Assembly (NCBI GenBank): GCA_013398275.1
Contig: VZSE01010806.1
Span: 1-64,000, forward strand
Source of the DNA: Promerops cafer
Taxonomy: Eukaryota > Chordata > Aves > Passeriformes > Nectariniidae
Reading direction: 5' to 3'
DNA: 64,000 nt
Of this stretch, positions 35,871-47,417 are shown piece by piece. Within the stretch, counting starts at the first letter, position 1, and each line of letters opens with the position of its first letter. The notes below the pieces were generated by a model, which ran no database searches, had not been told where the DNA came from, and saw nothing but the letters and a program-made list of their open reading frames with translations. The translations under genes and the position numbers were made by a program.

Positions 35871-37389
35871 GCAGGAGGCTTTTCTGCAGAGCTGTGTAAT
35901 GCTCTTCAAAGTTTCCCTCTGGCCAGGAGGATATCACAATGTACAGCTGCTGGCATAAAGGAAGAGAAAAAGAAAAGGGCTTTGTGGGGCAAGAAAGGCT
36001 TTACATTACTGTACCAGATATGTTCTGTGTAGTTAATTCTACTTCCCTCACAACCTGATTAGTATCTTAAAAACAGTAATTTTCAAAATCATTACAAGTT
36101 GAGCAACACTGAGACAGTAATGTTTATGTGATGATAAATCGGTGCTGTTCTAAAAAATGATGTAATGTGGATTTTGCTCCTTTCTGTCATTACCCAAAAT
36201 CTCTAGAAACATTGCACACAGTGGAGAACAGCAAGGAGAACAGTTGACATGACTGTGTGCACTCATTTGCTTCTTAGCAACAGATTAACATGCTGAAGTC
36301 AGTTTTAGGAGTGTTTCCTGAAATCATAGGAAATAAAACCTACAGGTTTTACCTACAGGAAGGAGCCACCCCAGCCAGTGTCAGGTTGGTGTGTTACTGC
36401 TCTCTGATATTTGACTTACATTGCTGTGCCACTTCCTTTGTATTTATAGAAATATACAACTTATTCATATTTGCTAATGAGCAATGCATCTACATAATTA
36501 ATAGCCACAGTGTGTGTTTTGTCTCTTTCTTTCCTGAGTCCAGCTTCCTCATAGAAAAAGCTCGTGGAGGAATCCTACAAATTCAGGCACTTCATAACCT
36601 CTGTTTTCAAACTCCTGAGGTTCTGTCTGAAGCTCCACGGGATCCTCCCCAAACCGAACTCCCAATATGTGCATCCTGGCTGAGTGTTTTAACTCTCAGA
36701 ACAGCCAGAAGGTGTTTGTGACTTGGTAAACACAACACAGGCCAGGCAGCACATTCCAATCCCACACCACTCCCTGTCTGCTCTGTGCTTGGCAGTCATG
36801 CCCACATTTGTTTCAGCTGAGTCATCTTTAAGCGAGATTCATTGATACATCATTTATCTGCTTTTTCTGCTGGAAGAAACATTAAAGAAAAAAGAGATTC
36901 CTGTGCCATATGTAACCCAAAAATAGATTAGTTTAAGGAGGAGTTTTAAGGAGGACATCTGCTAGCCTAGCTTGGTTTTGGTTTTTTTTTTCTTTCTTAA
37001 ATATGCTAACAACAATGGTTACCTGATTTCAAATTGAGATGCATCATGAGTACCAGGCTGTTCATCCATTTGGACCAGTAGTCAATGTTTAGCTCTCTCA
37101 TTCTGTTCACAAAAGGCTTTCATTTTTTTTCCCCATGAACTTTTTTGCTCAAATCTATACTTTCCATACATGAGTTTTGTTCCCTTTTTACTGTTTGCTG
37201 CTTTTGTGTGCTGGCATCCAGCTGATTAATTGAGTCAGGTCACAGTGTTTTTGATTTCTGACTAAATGCCCCAAACTTTTTAAACAAGGAGTTAGTGGTG
37301 AATTAGCAAACACTCTGGCTCCCCCAGGAATATCTTTCTTTTCATGAGAATATATTCGTACAGGAACAGCCACTCCCCAACCATTTGTG

Positions 37390-37640
37390 CAAACAAAACA
37401 TGTTTTCTTGAATATTCATGAACAACACAGGGCACAAACACGGCTGAACCAAACAGCTGCTCAGAATTCATGAACCCATTCTGTAAACAGAGTTTGGCAG
37501 CGTTTGACCAGCTCTAGGTACTGCTGTCAGACAGGAGCACAAACGAGCTGAAATGTTGACAGTAGTAACAGCAGATTAAAAAATAAAAGTAATCAACGAT
37601 GCATTTACATGCCCACTAAATCTTACTGTGTGTAAAGGCC
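37390..37640. promoter_or_regulatory. Candidate conserved non-coding element
   Basis: A repeat-free block with paired forkhead/octamer-like words (GAATATTCATGAAC, GAATTCATGAACCC), retained CpGs (AAACACGGCTG, GGCAGCGTTTGACC, AAACGAGCTG, AATCAACGATGC) and no open frame. This is a texture-based guess; cross-species conservation would confirm it. Confidence 0.22.
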
Positions 37641-38284
37641 AGTGATGATTATGAGCCTAATTCCACTTTTTTTGTCTCTTTGATGATGAAATGCACTAAC
37701 AAAATAACACATCTCTTTGGGAGTCTTTTCTCAGGCTACTTGTCTGTCTCATCTCTTCAAGTATTTCCTTCATTATCTTATTTCCATCCTGCAGTCTTGA
37801 TTGCTGGGATAAATTTGTTGCTTGAAAATGCCTCCTTTATTAAATATTCTGCTTGATTTCTTTGTCCTTTTCCACCACTGGTGTCCATTGTTTCCAGCAA
37901 TGAGCAGAATGATGCCCCAGAACTGGAAGTGGAGCAAATATCACCTTTTTAGTTTGTGCTGTCTCATCTATCTCTTGTTCAGTTCCCCAGAATGGTGCTG
38001 CTCTGCTCAGAAATGCCAGTATTTCAGCTGGAGAGAAGCAGAATGCGGCTTTTTATCAACGAGCAAAACTTCCCAGGTTGGTGAAGAAAGTGGTAAGGGA
38101 ATAACAAGTCTGTGAGGGCTCTGATGATTAGAAAGGCAGACAAGTTTTGAAGAGCAAACTGGAAACTATCCTCAATTAATTCTTGAACTGCTGACTTCCC
38201 AAACCAATTTAGCCATTCATCCATGAAGCTGAAAGGACTTAGTTGCTGTTTATGTCTAGGAGAGTTGTGGAAGCTCCTTCTTGT

Positions 38285-38326
38285 TGTTTTTTTATTGTTG
38301 TTGTTTTTCTTTTTTTTTTTTTTTTT
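38285..38326 (+). repeat. T-rich tract with (TTG) steps and T17
   Basis: TTTTTTATTGTTGTTG leads into an uninterrupted run of 17 T at 38310-38326. It is a simple low-complexity tract with no retrocopy recognised on the minus strand. Confidence 0.8.
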
Positions 38327-41300
38327 AAATCTGCATGTAATCACTCTGCCTGCTGTGGGTTTTTTGTGTGCAAAAGTGCAAATTAAAGTGTTTTCTGTGA
38401 TTTCTGGAGCTGTAAGTGAAAATCTCTGAGAGAAAAATTAGGTCCATTGCCCTAAACTGAGCATATCCTACTTTCTCCAGTATTTTGCAAACAGAAGTAA
38501 AATGCAGCGTTGTTACCTGTGGGATGTGACATGGTTCAATTGGTGAGATGCTGACCTAATAATGGGGAGGTCTGTATTTTAATAATTGTTCCATAACCAA
38601 TCTGCTGTGTTGGCTTTTGAAAACTGTAGTTGACCCATACACAAGAATAGGGAAAGAGAACTGTAATTTTCTTTTTTTGGAGTCACATGAAGCTAAATTA
38701 ATCATGTAATTCTTTGCGTGTATTTTCCAAAATAAGTGAAAGACAAGGCACTGCATGAATGTCACTTGTGACCCTCTGGGGCTTTTTCCTCCCTTTCAAT
38801 CCTCCAAAATAATCTGTGTTAAACAGGAAAATTCTTGCTCCATCCTCACTGTCCACTTCCTGTGGAGCACCCCACATTTTTTGTTATTGCTCAGTTACCC
38901 TTCACCAATATTACAACAGCAAGGCAGATGCAGGCACTAACAAGGTGGAGATTTGTACAAAATAAGATAATTAAGTTGCTTCTGCTCATGCAGTTTGCCA
39001 CATTAAGTAAACATTCATGGGAATTATTCAGAAGAAGGTGGAATACATTTGGAAAAAATTGCATATTTGCATAATGCAGTGACTTTCTCAGCTTTTGTGC
39101 CCTGCCAAATGTAGATGAGATACTCATTTAAGGAGTTTACAATTCTGCATCCATTCTAACATCTGTTTATAATAAATAGCTGCGACTAGTTTGAAACGAG
39201 GAAGGTGATCTCCACAGCCTTTGGGCATTAACTGCTGCTAGCAGATACATTTTTAGCCTACCCTGTTTATATTGAAATAAGATGTTTGCCATGGAAACCT
39301 ACATGTTACAATAAACCACCCCTTTCCAAAGGGCAGGGAAGCTTTGCAGTGAGCACCAGGAATATATCATCCAGTGCTTTTTTCCTGAAATTATCTGTTC
39401 TAAATAGGGTTTCTTAATATTTCTGATTCATTTGATAAGGATTGTTCTGACCACTCAGTTTGTGTGGAGAATGGGAACTCCCATCTACAAAACATTAGCT
39501 TCCTTTTAATCCTCTTTTCCCTCCAAACTCCAGATTTTTCTGTGAAGGAAAAGCCTGAAAAATATTTTGAAGTAGGTGAATCTGTTTCTTATGGACAGCA
39601 AGAAACAGTTTTGCATTTTATTTTTATTTCCCATGAGCTGATGTTTAATTGAATATTAAAAATACAAAATTATTGAAATTTTCAGTTTGAGAAATATGAA
39701 TGTTAATTGTTTTGGATTTGTCCTTTTGCTCTCTTATTGAAAAAAAAAATCTAGTGAGTTTCGCATAATTCTCTTGCTTTCCCTTCCACTTTATGTAATG
39801 GAAAATCCAACTGCTGGAGGGCAAGGGGCGCTTATCAAAAGAATATAATAAAGATTGAAACAATGGGAGCATGTTTTTCTTCTTTTTCTTTCCCTCACTT
39901 CCCTCCCACTGTTCATTTTTTGTCTGTAGCTGTCTGGGTGAGTCAGTCTTTGGAAGATACCCGAGTGGGTCTCTTGTTCTGGTGTCCTGTGGATATTGTC
40001 CAGCCCCACAGCCTGTTTTGGGAGCTGTGTAAAGGACTCCCATGCTGGGATTCCATCCCCTCCTGCACCCAGATGACTTTTCCTGAGCTGCTTTGCCACA
40101 GAACTCTGTGACAGGATGTGATGGTGCTGAGTGAACAGTGTGCAGAAAACCTCCTTTGTCAGAGATGGAACAGGACACCTGAACCCAGCCCCTTTGAGAT
40201 CACAGGAACCAGGTGAGGCACGAAGACATCTACTGATACTTTCTTCTACCCACTCCTCTTTCTGCTGGCTTACACCTCACTTTTGAAATAGTTTCTTTCA
40301 AAAAGTATTTCAGTGCATGAAGGGGGGAAGCAGGACTTTGCTGCAGCCAAAACAGATGAATAAATTAAAGCCATAACTCTTACAGAAAGCAGTTTAATAA
40401 CCAGTGTGGCAGACACTGCTGATGTTAAACCTGCTTTGAAGTCTGTTATGTAGTTAAACTGGGATTTCACATTAAAAAAGGTTATTTACATTCACGCAAG
40501 CTAGCCCAGCTTTTGTTAACAGAACTGGAAGATTAGATATAAATGATCTGAGGCCAGTAATATAAATGCAACAGTCTGAAGACATCTCTCCAGGAGGCTA
40601 TTACAAGACTGGGGAAAAAAAAAGTATTCTAATTCCCAACCATGTTCCAATCACCCAAAGCATATTTCGGGATGCCAAAACAATCTCAGCCAGCAAAAGT
40701 GAAACTCATTTGCTCGAGCTTCCCATTTGCTGAGCTTGCCTAATAAGACACTTGAGACCTAAGTTTACATTTTTACAATGAAAATTGGATGGAATGATGC
40801 AAAGCCCTTCTTGATGTCTCTTCCCTTGATGTTTCTGCTTCTCTGACTTTGGGTTGTTCAACTACATCTGCATCTTCCCCAAACTCTGAGCTGCAGTGCT
40901 CTTCTGATTACTGCTTGGAGGGGGGGGAACAATTCTAGGGAGTACTGGGATTTTAAGAGAATAATGGGTAATGTATGGAATCTATCATGGTTTTTTCCCA
41001 TTTCAAATCTTGGACCTGAGTTGAGTAAGACAGATGTGGTTGGATTTGTTGTCTGTCCTTTACCTTTGGGTTAAAACTTTTACTTAGGCCCAGAGTCAGG
41101 TCTTGGATGAGGTATTTGATTTTAGGCATCTGAATTTAAGAACCTGGGTTAGGAATTCAATCCTCACCAGCAGTGTGGGATTCACACTGTGCCTGTGTGG
41201 AGGCAGGGACCTCTCCCAGATTTTGGAGGGGGTGTTTTTATTGCTGACAGGCTGATCAGCAGCTAAAAGGGAAGTAGGGTACAGCCTGTTCTCTGGGGAT

Positions 41301-41550
41301 AATTGTGCCAGCAGTTACACTATTTTTCTCCAAAGCAGTATAGAAACGTCAATTTTTTTTCACAAAGGACAGTCAAGATGAGTGAGGCCTTGGGTCATAT
41401 TTTGGCATGAAATCACTCTTATTTTAACTCTGGGCAACTTGTAGTGACTTTTCCTTTTCCTACCATGAAAAGCTCAAATAATCATACTTCTACTTGGAAT
41501 TAGACCTGCTCTATTCTCTTTCGCCTGCCACTTTCTAGATACCCAAAGGG

Positions 41551-41588
41551 TTTCCATTCTGAAAACGGCTTTCCATTCTGAAAACAGG
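41551..41588 (+). repeat. 19-bp perfect-core tandem duplication
   Basis: TTTCCATTCTGAAAACGGC at 41551-41569 is followed directly by TTTCCATTCTGAAAACAGG at 41570-41588. The first 16 bases are identical, so this is a small, probably recent slippage duplication. Confidence 0.9.
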
Positions 41589-44500
41589 TTTGATTTTCTG
41601 CAGTGTTTCCTGCTTTTTAAGGCAAACCAGAATTTTGACCACTTTTAAACCACACAGCAGATTCTTCATTTGAGACAAATCTCAAGCCAAAAACAGTACA
41701 AACCTAGTTTTTCTTTCAATGGGAACAATAAGGAACAAAGGATTATTTTACTAAATATAATTCAAATAATAGACATCTTCTGCAAGTGATAATTAAATGT
41801 ACTATTAGGAATGAAAATTAAGATGGTATTTGTCTGGATCAGATTAAAATGAAAAAAACCCTGAAGGAATTTTCCTCTCACTGATTTTAGCTTCATTTGA
41901 AAAATCTTAGCCTCTATGTTCTACTCTAGCTTTAAATACCTTAAGTCACCTCTTCTATTGACTATTTGCCTTTTTTAAGTTGAAATCTGATATTTAAAAC
42001 ATGTAATTAAATTAAAATTTCTTACGTGTGAATTTATGATTTTAGATTTAGGATTTTAGACTACACTTTTGTTTATTTTTTTCTCTTTTTTTTGGTGCAC
42101 TTTCATTATCAGTGCACCTTTTTCCATTTTGGGGGCTAGATTGGTTTCTAGCCCCACTCTATCCCTTAAAAAAGTTTTAAAACCAGAAGATGCAGCACAG
42201 TTTTCAATAAATACCTTGATTAAAATCCTGAAATGAAAGTTACTCTCATACTTTATGAGGCCTTTGAGTGCCATCTGATGAATAGCCCAGTGATTGATTC
42301 TGATCACAATGCACATATTAAAGAGTTTTTCAGCACTCTGGAACTTGTGCAGCCTTTCACAGGGGCTGTGTGTGTGTCTGTTCTCTGAAATGTTCATAAA
42401 GTCAGGCCTTGGGAGCATGGCTGGCCTGAATACAAAGGAGCAGACCACAAAAAGATATGACTGTTTGGGTCAAACTGATTTTGTACTGTACCACTGTGAA
42501 TCTGGCCTCAAAAAGGATAGAGGCAAAATAGATTCTGTCCAAAATTTATTGGAAACACATCTCAAGCCAAATCACACATCATGTGTTCTTATCTGAAAAC
42601 CCAAAGCTGTGTCACTGAACTGGTGTCTGTGCCATGTCCATCAGTCCCCTAAAAGCCAGACTGCCAACAAGGATGGATGCCCATTCCTATAAAGCTCCTT
42701 TTTGTTATAGCTCTCATTTTACCCAAAGTGGTAAAACCTCACTTTATTAGAGGAAATTACCTGGAAAGTGGGGATTACTGATCACCAGTGGTTTGAGAGA
42801 AAAAGAGCTTGGGATTTTCAACAACTTACAAAAATATTAGTGCCTGGCTCCCAGCCTTGGGATCACACTTGTTCTGGACTTTTGAAAACGTCACTCCCAA
42901 TGCATTCATGCTTCTTCTTTTCCTGTTTGTCAAACTGAAAGAACTTCCACCTTTTAATTGTCAAGATGAGCTCAATCAGATAAATATGTGTGGAAATACT
43001 TATTTACTGGACTCTAACTGTATAATGCATCCATAATGTTTTAACAGTTAACATAAAACATAATGGTCACTCAGCTCTTTTCAGAAAGCAATACATTGCA
43101 GGAGGGTTGTCCATTTGATTAAACTGAAACACGGTTTAAACATTAATTTGCTGCTGGCTGGAAAGCAGAACAGCTGGTGTGGAGCATTTTGACAATATCC
43201 TCCCATGGCTGCTGCAAAACTCCTGCTGACATTAAACCTCTTGATGCTCAGCAGAGATGTCACCACCAGCACTGGTCAAATACCAGGAGACTCCTGGTGT
43301 AATTCCACACCAAACCAGGTGTAGGGTAGAACTAAAGCAGCTGGAAAACTAGAAACACCATTAAATGGCAAGGTGGCCTATCCTGCAAAGAGGAGAAATG
43401 TCCCTCTGAAATGAGGCTTGAGTCAAGCTCAGTGAGCTCATAGCAATTGAAAGGACTCCAGTTTAGGCTTTCTGGTACGTAGGCTTTCTGCAGCTGGTGG
43501 ACCTTTGCAGTGGCATGTAGGAGGTGTCAGTAGAAAAAGTGTCTTGCTGAAAAGTCTCCCTGATAGGACTACACTTGGAATGACTCCTTCAGGCAAAGGG
43601 GGAATAGGTTCCCTGACAGGAACCCTCCACCAGCAGATGTCTGTTGCTCACTGAGTTGCTGCCTTATGGTCCTTTCATCGTTAGCTTCTAGAAGGAGCGA
43701 TTCATCTGACTCATCTTCAGTGTTTACTGAAAGATGAGATAAATTTTGACATAGAAATTATCTGCTTTTACTTCGACTGGATAGGGCTGGGGACTATTTC
43801 AGGTCTTACCATCCAGCTTCAGTCAGTTATTTATATTTCAAGACTATGAAAAGGTATGGGGAAATTTTAATTTCTACAGCACAGGCCAAAGTAATTTTTC
43901 TATAAATATGTGGACATCAAGGGAAAGCAAATTACATAGTGAGAGAAACATCATTCTGACTTTCTTCTTTCTTTGATCTCCTGTGACCATGAGTTAGACT
44001 GGAAGGTCCCACAGCTCCTGGGCTCTGGGACTGGACTCTTACTAGAGCAAAATCTCTGGGAATTGTTTGCCCAGCTCAGGAGAAGAGGATATGATTTGCC
44101 TCTATAAGAAAAGAAAGAAAGAAATCTTTACTCATTTGAAATCCTGACACTCAGTGGTATATCTCCATGTGGCAGCTGAAATAAGTGGAGGGATGATTAA
44201 GCCCCTGCCATGGTCTTGCCATGCACAGATCTCTGATTTCTGCCACTTGTATCTCCTGTCGCCATTCTAACCCTGAAGTGATTTCTTAGAGGAAACTTTT
44301 CTTTAGCAGAAATAGCAAGAGCACCCCATAGCCTGGGTGCTTGTGCTGCTGCTCCTGGACACTCCCCTGAGTTTGACTGAGCAATTGTTTCTGGATCTGT
44401 TGCTATTCTACATTAAGGAAGGAATCTGAGATTCCAAGATAGAGTGGACAGATAATCAGATCTATGTTCAGTTTGGTGTGTTTCGTGCCAAAGGAGAAGA

Positions 44501-44814
44501 AAGGGGATAACAATTCATTTTCTGTTCTGTCCACTCTTCACTGATGGCACATAACTGATGTACAAATGCACATTCATATCTTTGCTGACTGTTCATCCAT
44601 AGTTGATGGTAGTAGTGATATCTGAGCACATGTTAAAACATGTCCTAAACCATATTTTTGCCTGTTTTGTTTGCTCTTCTTCATTTTAATTTTCAGTGAG
44701 CCTTGCAGATTCTCATTTTTCCTCCTTGGCACCTCAGTTGCAGTATTTATCCGTAGAACCTTGTCCAGCTGGGATTCCTGCCTCAGATGCTTTTACAGAG
44801 GGTTTTAACCATAG
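41589..44814. other. Unique non-coding DNA
   Basis: No gene, RNA or interspersed repeat recognised. Frames up to 130 codons (42056-42448, minus) are without family resemblance. Confidence 0.5.
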
Positions 44815-45181
44815 ACCATGGAAAATGGTATACTGGGAGTGGGAGGGGCACCTGGCCAGGCCATGGTGGGAAGAGTGGGGTCATGGGAATTAGTAGTATG
44901 CTAATAGAACCATCCTATATTTGGTCAAGTTTCTGGTTCTTGTTCTCAGTTGGCTCAGTGCCTAGCTCATATAAGGTCATATTCTGAGTTCACCTTTGTG
45001 ATTGGACTTCTGCCCCTATACCTGGCTGTGTTTGCCCCGCCCCGGGGTCTTTGGAATCTAGCCTCTCTAAACTGCAGTCGTCATGTTTGTTATTTTCATA
45101 ATTAAAGTTTTTGTTTTCCAGGCTAGACCATCATACCTGTTCCTCTTTTATGCTGCCAGTTCCCCTGGCAAGGGAATCACA
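44815..45181 (+). mobile_element. Probable solo LTR, sense
   Basis: The segment has LTR-like order on the plus strand. A GC-richer U3 (near 44830-44960) leads to a TATA box CATATAAG at 44968-44975, then an R region with CCCCGCCCCGGGG near 45037, a polyadenylation signal ATTAAA at 45101-45106, and a U5 with CTTTTATGCTGCCAG ending GGGAATCACA at 45181. The TATA-to-polyA-signal distance (about 130 bases) fits an LTR R region. The 5' boundary is only approximate and no target duplication was identified. There is no adjacent retroviral coding sequence. Confidence 0.55.
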
Positions 45182-47300
45182 GCAAACCCCTATAAACTGT
45201 GATATTTATCAGCTTTAGCTAAGTGAAAGCAATATAATGGGTAGAGAGATCCACGAGCCATATTGATCTACTTCTTTGTCTGTCAGTCCTTGGGGATGAT
45301 GACAAAATTGTAGCAAAATCAAATGGCAATTTACAATTGTCTTTTCAGGGCATCTCTGCCTCAGTCTTGTCATGTGTAAAATGCCAGTGACATTTTTAAG
45401 TGTCCTAAGTGCCAGCTTTGAAGTTCCTCCTTTGATTTACTTAAACTGAGCATTTCACATGATGTTTATATATCAAAAATAAAACTAGCATCAATCTTTC
45501 TTTTTAAAATCAGAATGTGAGTCTTCATGAACATTATCACTGTTTCCTTAACACAGGTTACATGATAGGCAGGCAGCTGAAAGGAAACATATCCATGCAA
45601 AGGATCTTCACCAAGGACGGTAATTTTAAAAGCAATGGGCATTTGCTGTAAATGTCTTACAAGAAGTTAGAAAAATTTTAGAATTCCTCCATTAATCCAT
45701 TGCTGACAACCATGATCCCAACCATTGCTGTTGGTACCGAGAGTAGTTGCTCTGTGACACATCATCATTCCAGGAAATTAACAGAAAGAAAATAAGAGAT
45801 ATGACATCAAATTTCTCTGAAATCATATTTCCTGGAAGCAACTCTGCTTCCTTGAAAAGATGAGAGTTTCCCTGGAAATGAAAAGACAGCACAGGAGAAT
45901 GGTATGCATGATTTTTAATTTTTTTTTTTTTTCTTAGAAGCTAATGGCTCCCTTATAACTATGTACTTTCCCTGTGGCAGACAGTAAAAAATAATTTAGT
46001 GATTTGATTACTCCTCATGTAGTTCCTCCTTCCTTCCCATGAGATAGACTTGGTCACTGCAGTGATTATACAGAGTTATTGATTTCCTTTAAAGAAAAAA
46101 ATAATTGTAAACTTACTAAGTGTATTTCTCAGGGGTTTATTTTCCTCATTTCTCACAGGCTTTTTGTTCAGACCCTTTTTACAGCTCTGACTTGCTTGTG
46201 TTCCTATGTCATCTACCATGGGAGCTGGCTGGTTGGTGCAGGCACCAGATGGACCTGAGTGTGCTCCTGCCAAGGATTGGACATGTGCACCAGGCTATGG
46301 TGTGGCCAACCAGAATAGCAAAACAGCTACCTGTGGAGGACTCCTGCATCTGTCCCAACAAGACCTGCCAGCAGTCCTGTGATTTGGAGCAGGGTTTGCG
46401 TTGGAGCTCCTTGAACGCACACAAAGCTGGAGCAGTGATCCCTGAGCTTGGGGTGATTTACTCCAGTTTATGGTGCACAGAACTGGGCTCAGAAAGGCAC
46501 TAAAGGAGAGAGGGCTGGTTTAGAGCCGTTTCAGAAATTCCTGGCTCTCTCAGGTGGTATGGGAGTATGAAAATCCATTCAGATGGGTGGGGAGTTTCAT
46601 GAGATTTCCAGGAGAACAGGTGCAAAGGGAATGTGCTTTATCAGCAACTGGCACAGGAGGGAGAAACCAGAGGATTCCCAACCACTGGTGGGAAGCAGCT
46701 TCTTCAGTCACATTCCTGGCATTTTTATGTAAACTGGAGCCTCACCAGCTTGGCTTCCGCTGTCATCCATGGGACTGTTTCAAACAGATCTTTCCTTTTA
46801 TAGGGCTTTTCTCTTAAGGAATAAACAAAAGTTGAAGAACTCCTTCTGGAAAATATTTTCACCTATCCATTTTATTAATCTAGCACTTGCTGTCTGCTAT
46901 TTTGTTTCCTGTTACAAATAATCCCTTAAATTCTTTCAGACATTCTGAAACTGCTACAATAAAGGCATAGCTCCTGCTCTTTGGAAGAGACAAGAACCAT
47001 TTCTGTCTGCAGCTGCATCTTGCCAGTGAAGCTAAAAATGCTTTGGAACCTTTTCCACAATAAAAGCTGAAATAATTGCTCTATTCTGGGTGGTATTTCC
47101 TTGTTGTTCTAGTGCTTTTACTCTCAAAGGCCAAATGGCATTTAGAATGATGAATGTTTTGCTTCCTCTTTCCTTCCCTAAAATACATGTCAATGTCTAC
47201 TGGAGATTTCTGATATTAACAAAAATACATTTTCCTGATCATTTTTAGATTAATTTTAAATAGTCCTTCCTGGGATATGTAGGAAATTACCAAATCACAT
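45182..47300. other. Unique non-coding DNA
   Basis: No gene recognised. A T-run lies at about 45920-45932. The 127-codon plus frame at 46120-46503 resembles no known protein and overlaps a minus frame of similar quality. Confidence 0.5.
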
Positions 47301-47417
47301 GGAGGTTTTTTTTTGGTTGGTTGGTTGGTTGGTTTTTTTTTTTTTGGTTTGGTTTGGTTTGGTTTTTGGGGGTTTTTTTTTGTTTGGCTTTTGGTTTTTG
47401 GTTTTTGGTTTTTTGGG
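47301..47417 (+). repeat. G+T simple repeat, (GGTT)n and (GGTTT)n
   Basis: GGTTGGTTGGTTGGTTGG, a long T run, then GGTTTGGTTTGGTTTGG and GGTTTTTGG units, all G/T on the plus strand. Four consecutive GG steps with TT loops could form a two-tetrad quadruplex. The minus-strand frames over it (Lys/Pro/Asn/Thr-rich) are artefacts. Confidence 0.9.

Larger units (their letters stand above)
31301..41550. other. Unique non-coding DNA, no gene recognised
   Basis: About 10 kb without a supported gene. The longest frames, 143 codons on the plus strand at 36290-36721 and 177 codons on the minus strand at 39645-40178, show no domain, no retained family signature and cross low-complexity poly-A/T. A GC-richer patch at 31400-31700 is unexplained. 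A T17 tract with TTG steps lies at 38285-38326. The palindrome at 35714 and candidate elements near 35.7 and 37.5 kb are listed separately. Confidence 0.5.

Noticed and set aside
39645..40178. 177-codon minus-strand open frame
   Set aside because: Longest frame in the window but crosses a lysine run from a poly-T tract, has no family resemblance and no supporting signals; a chance frame is expected in 64 kb.
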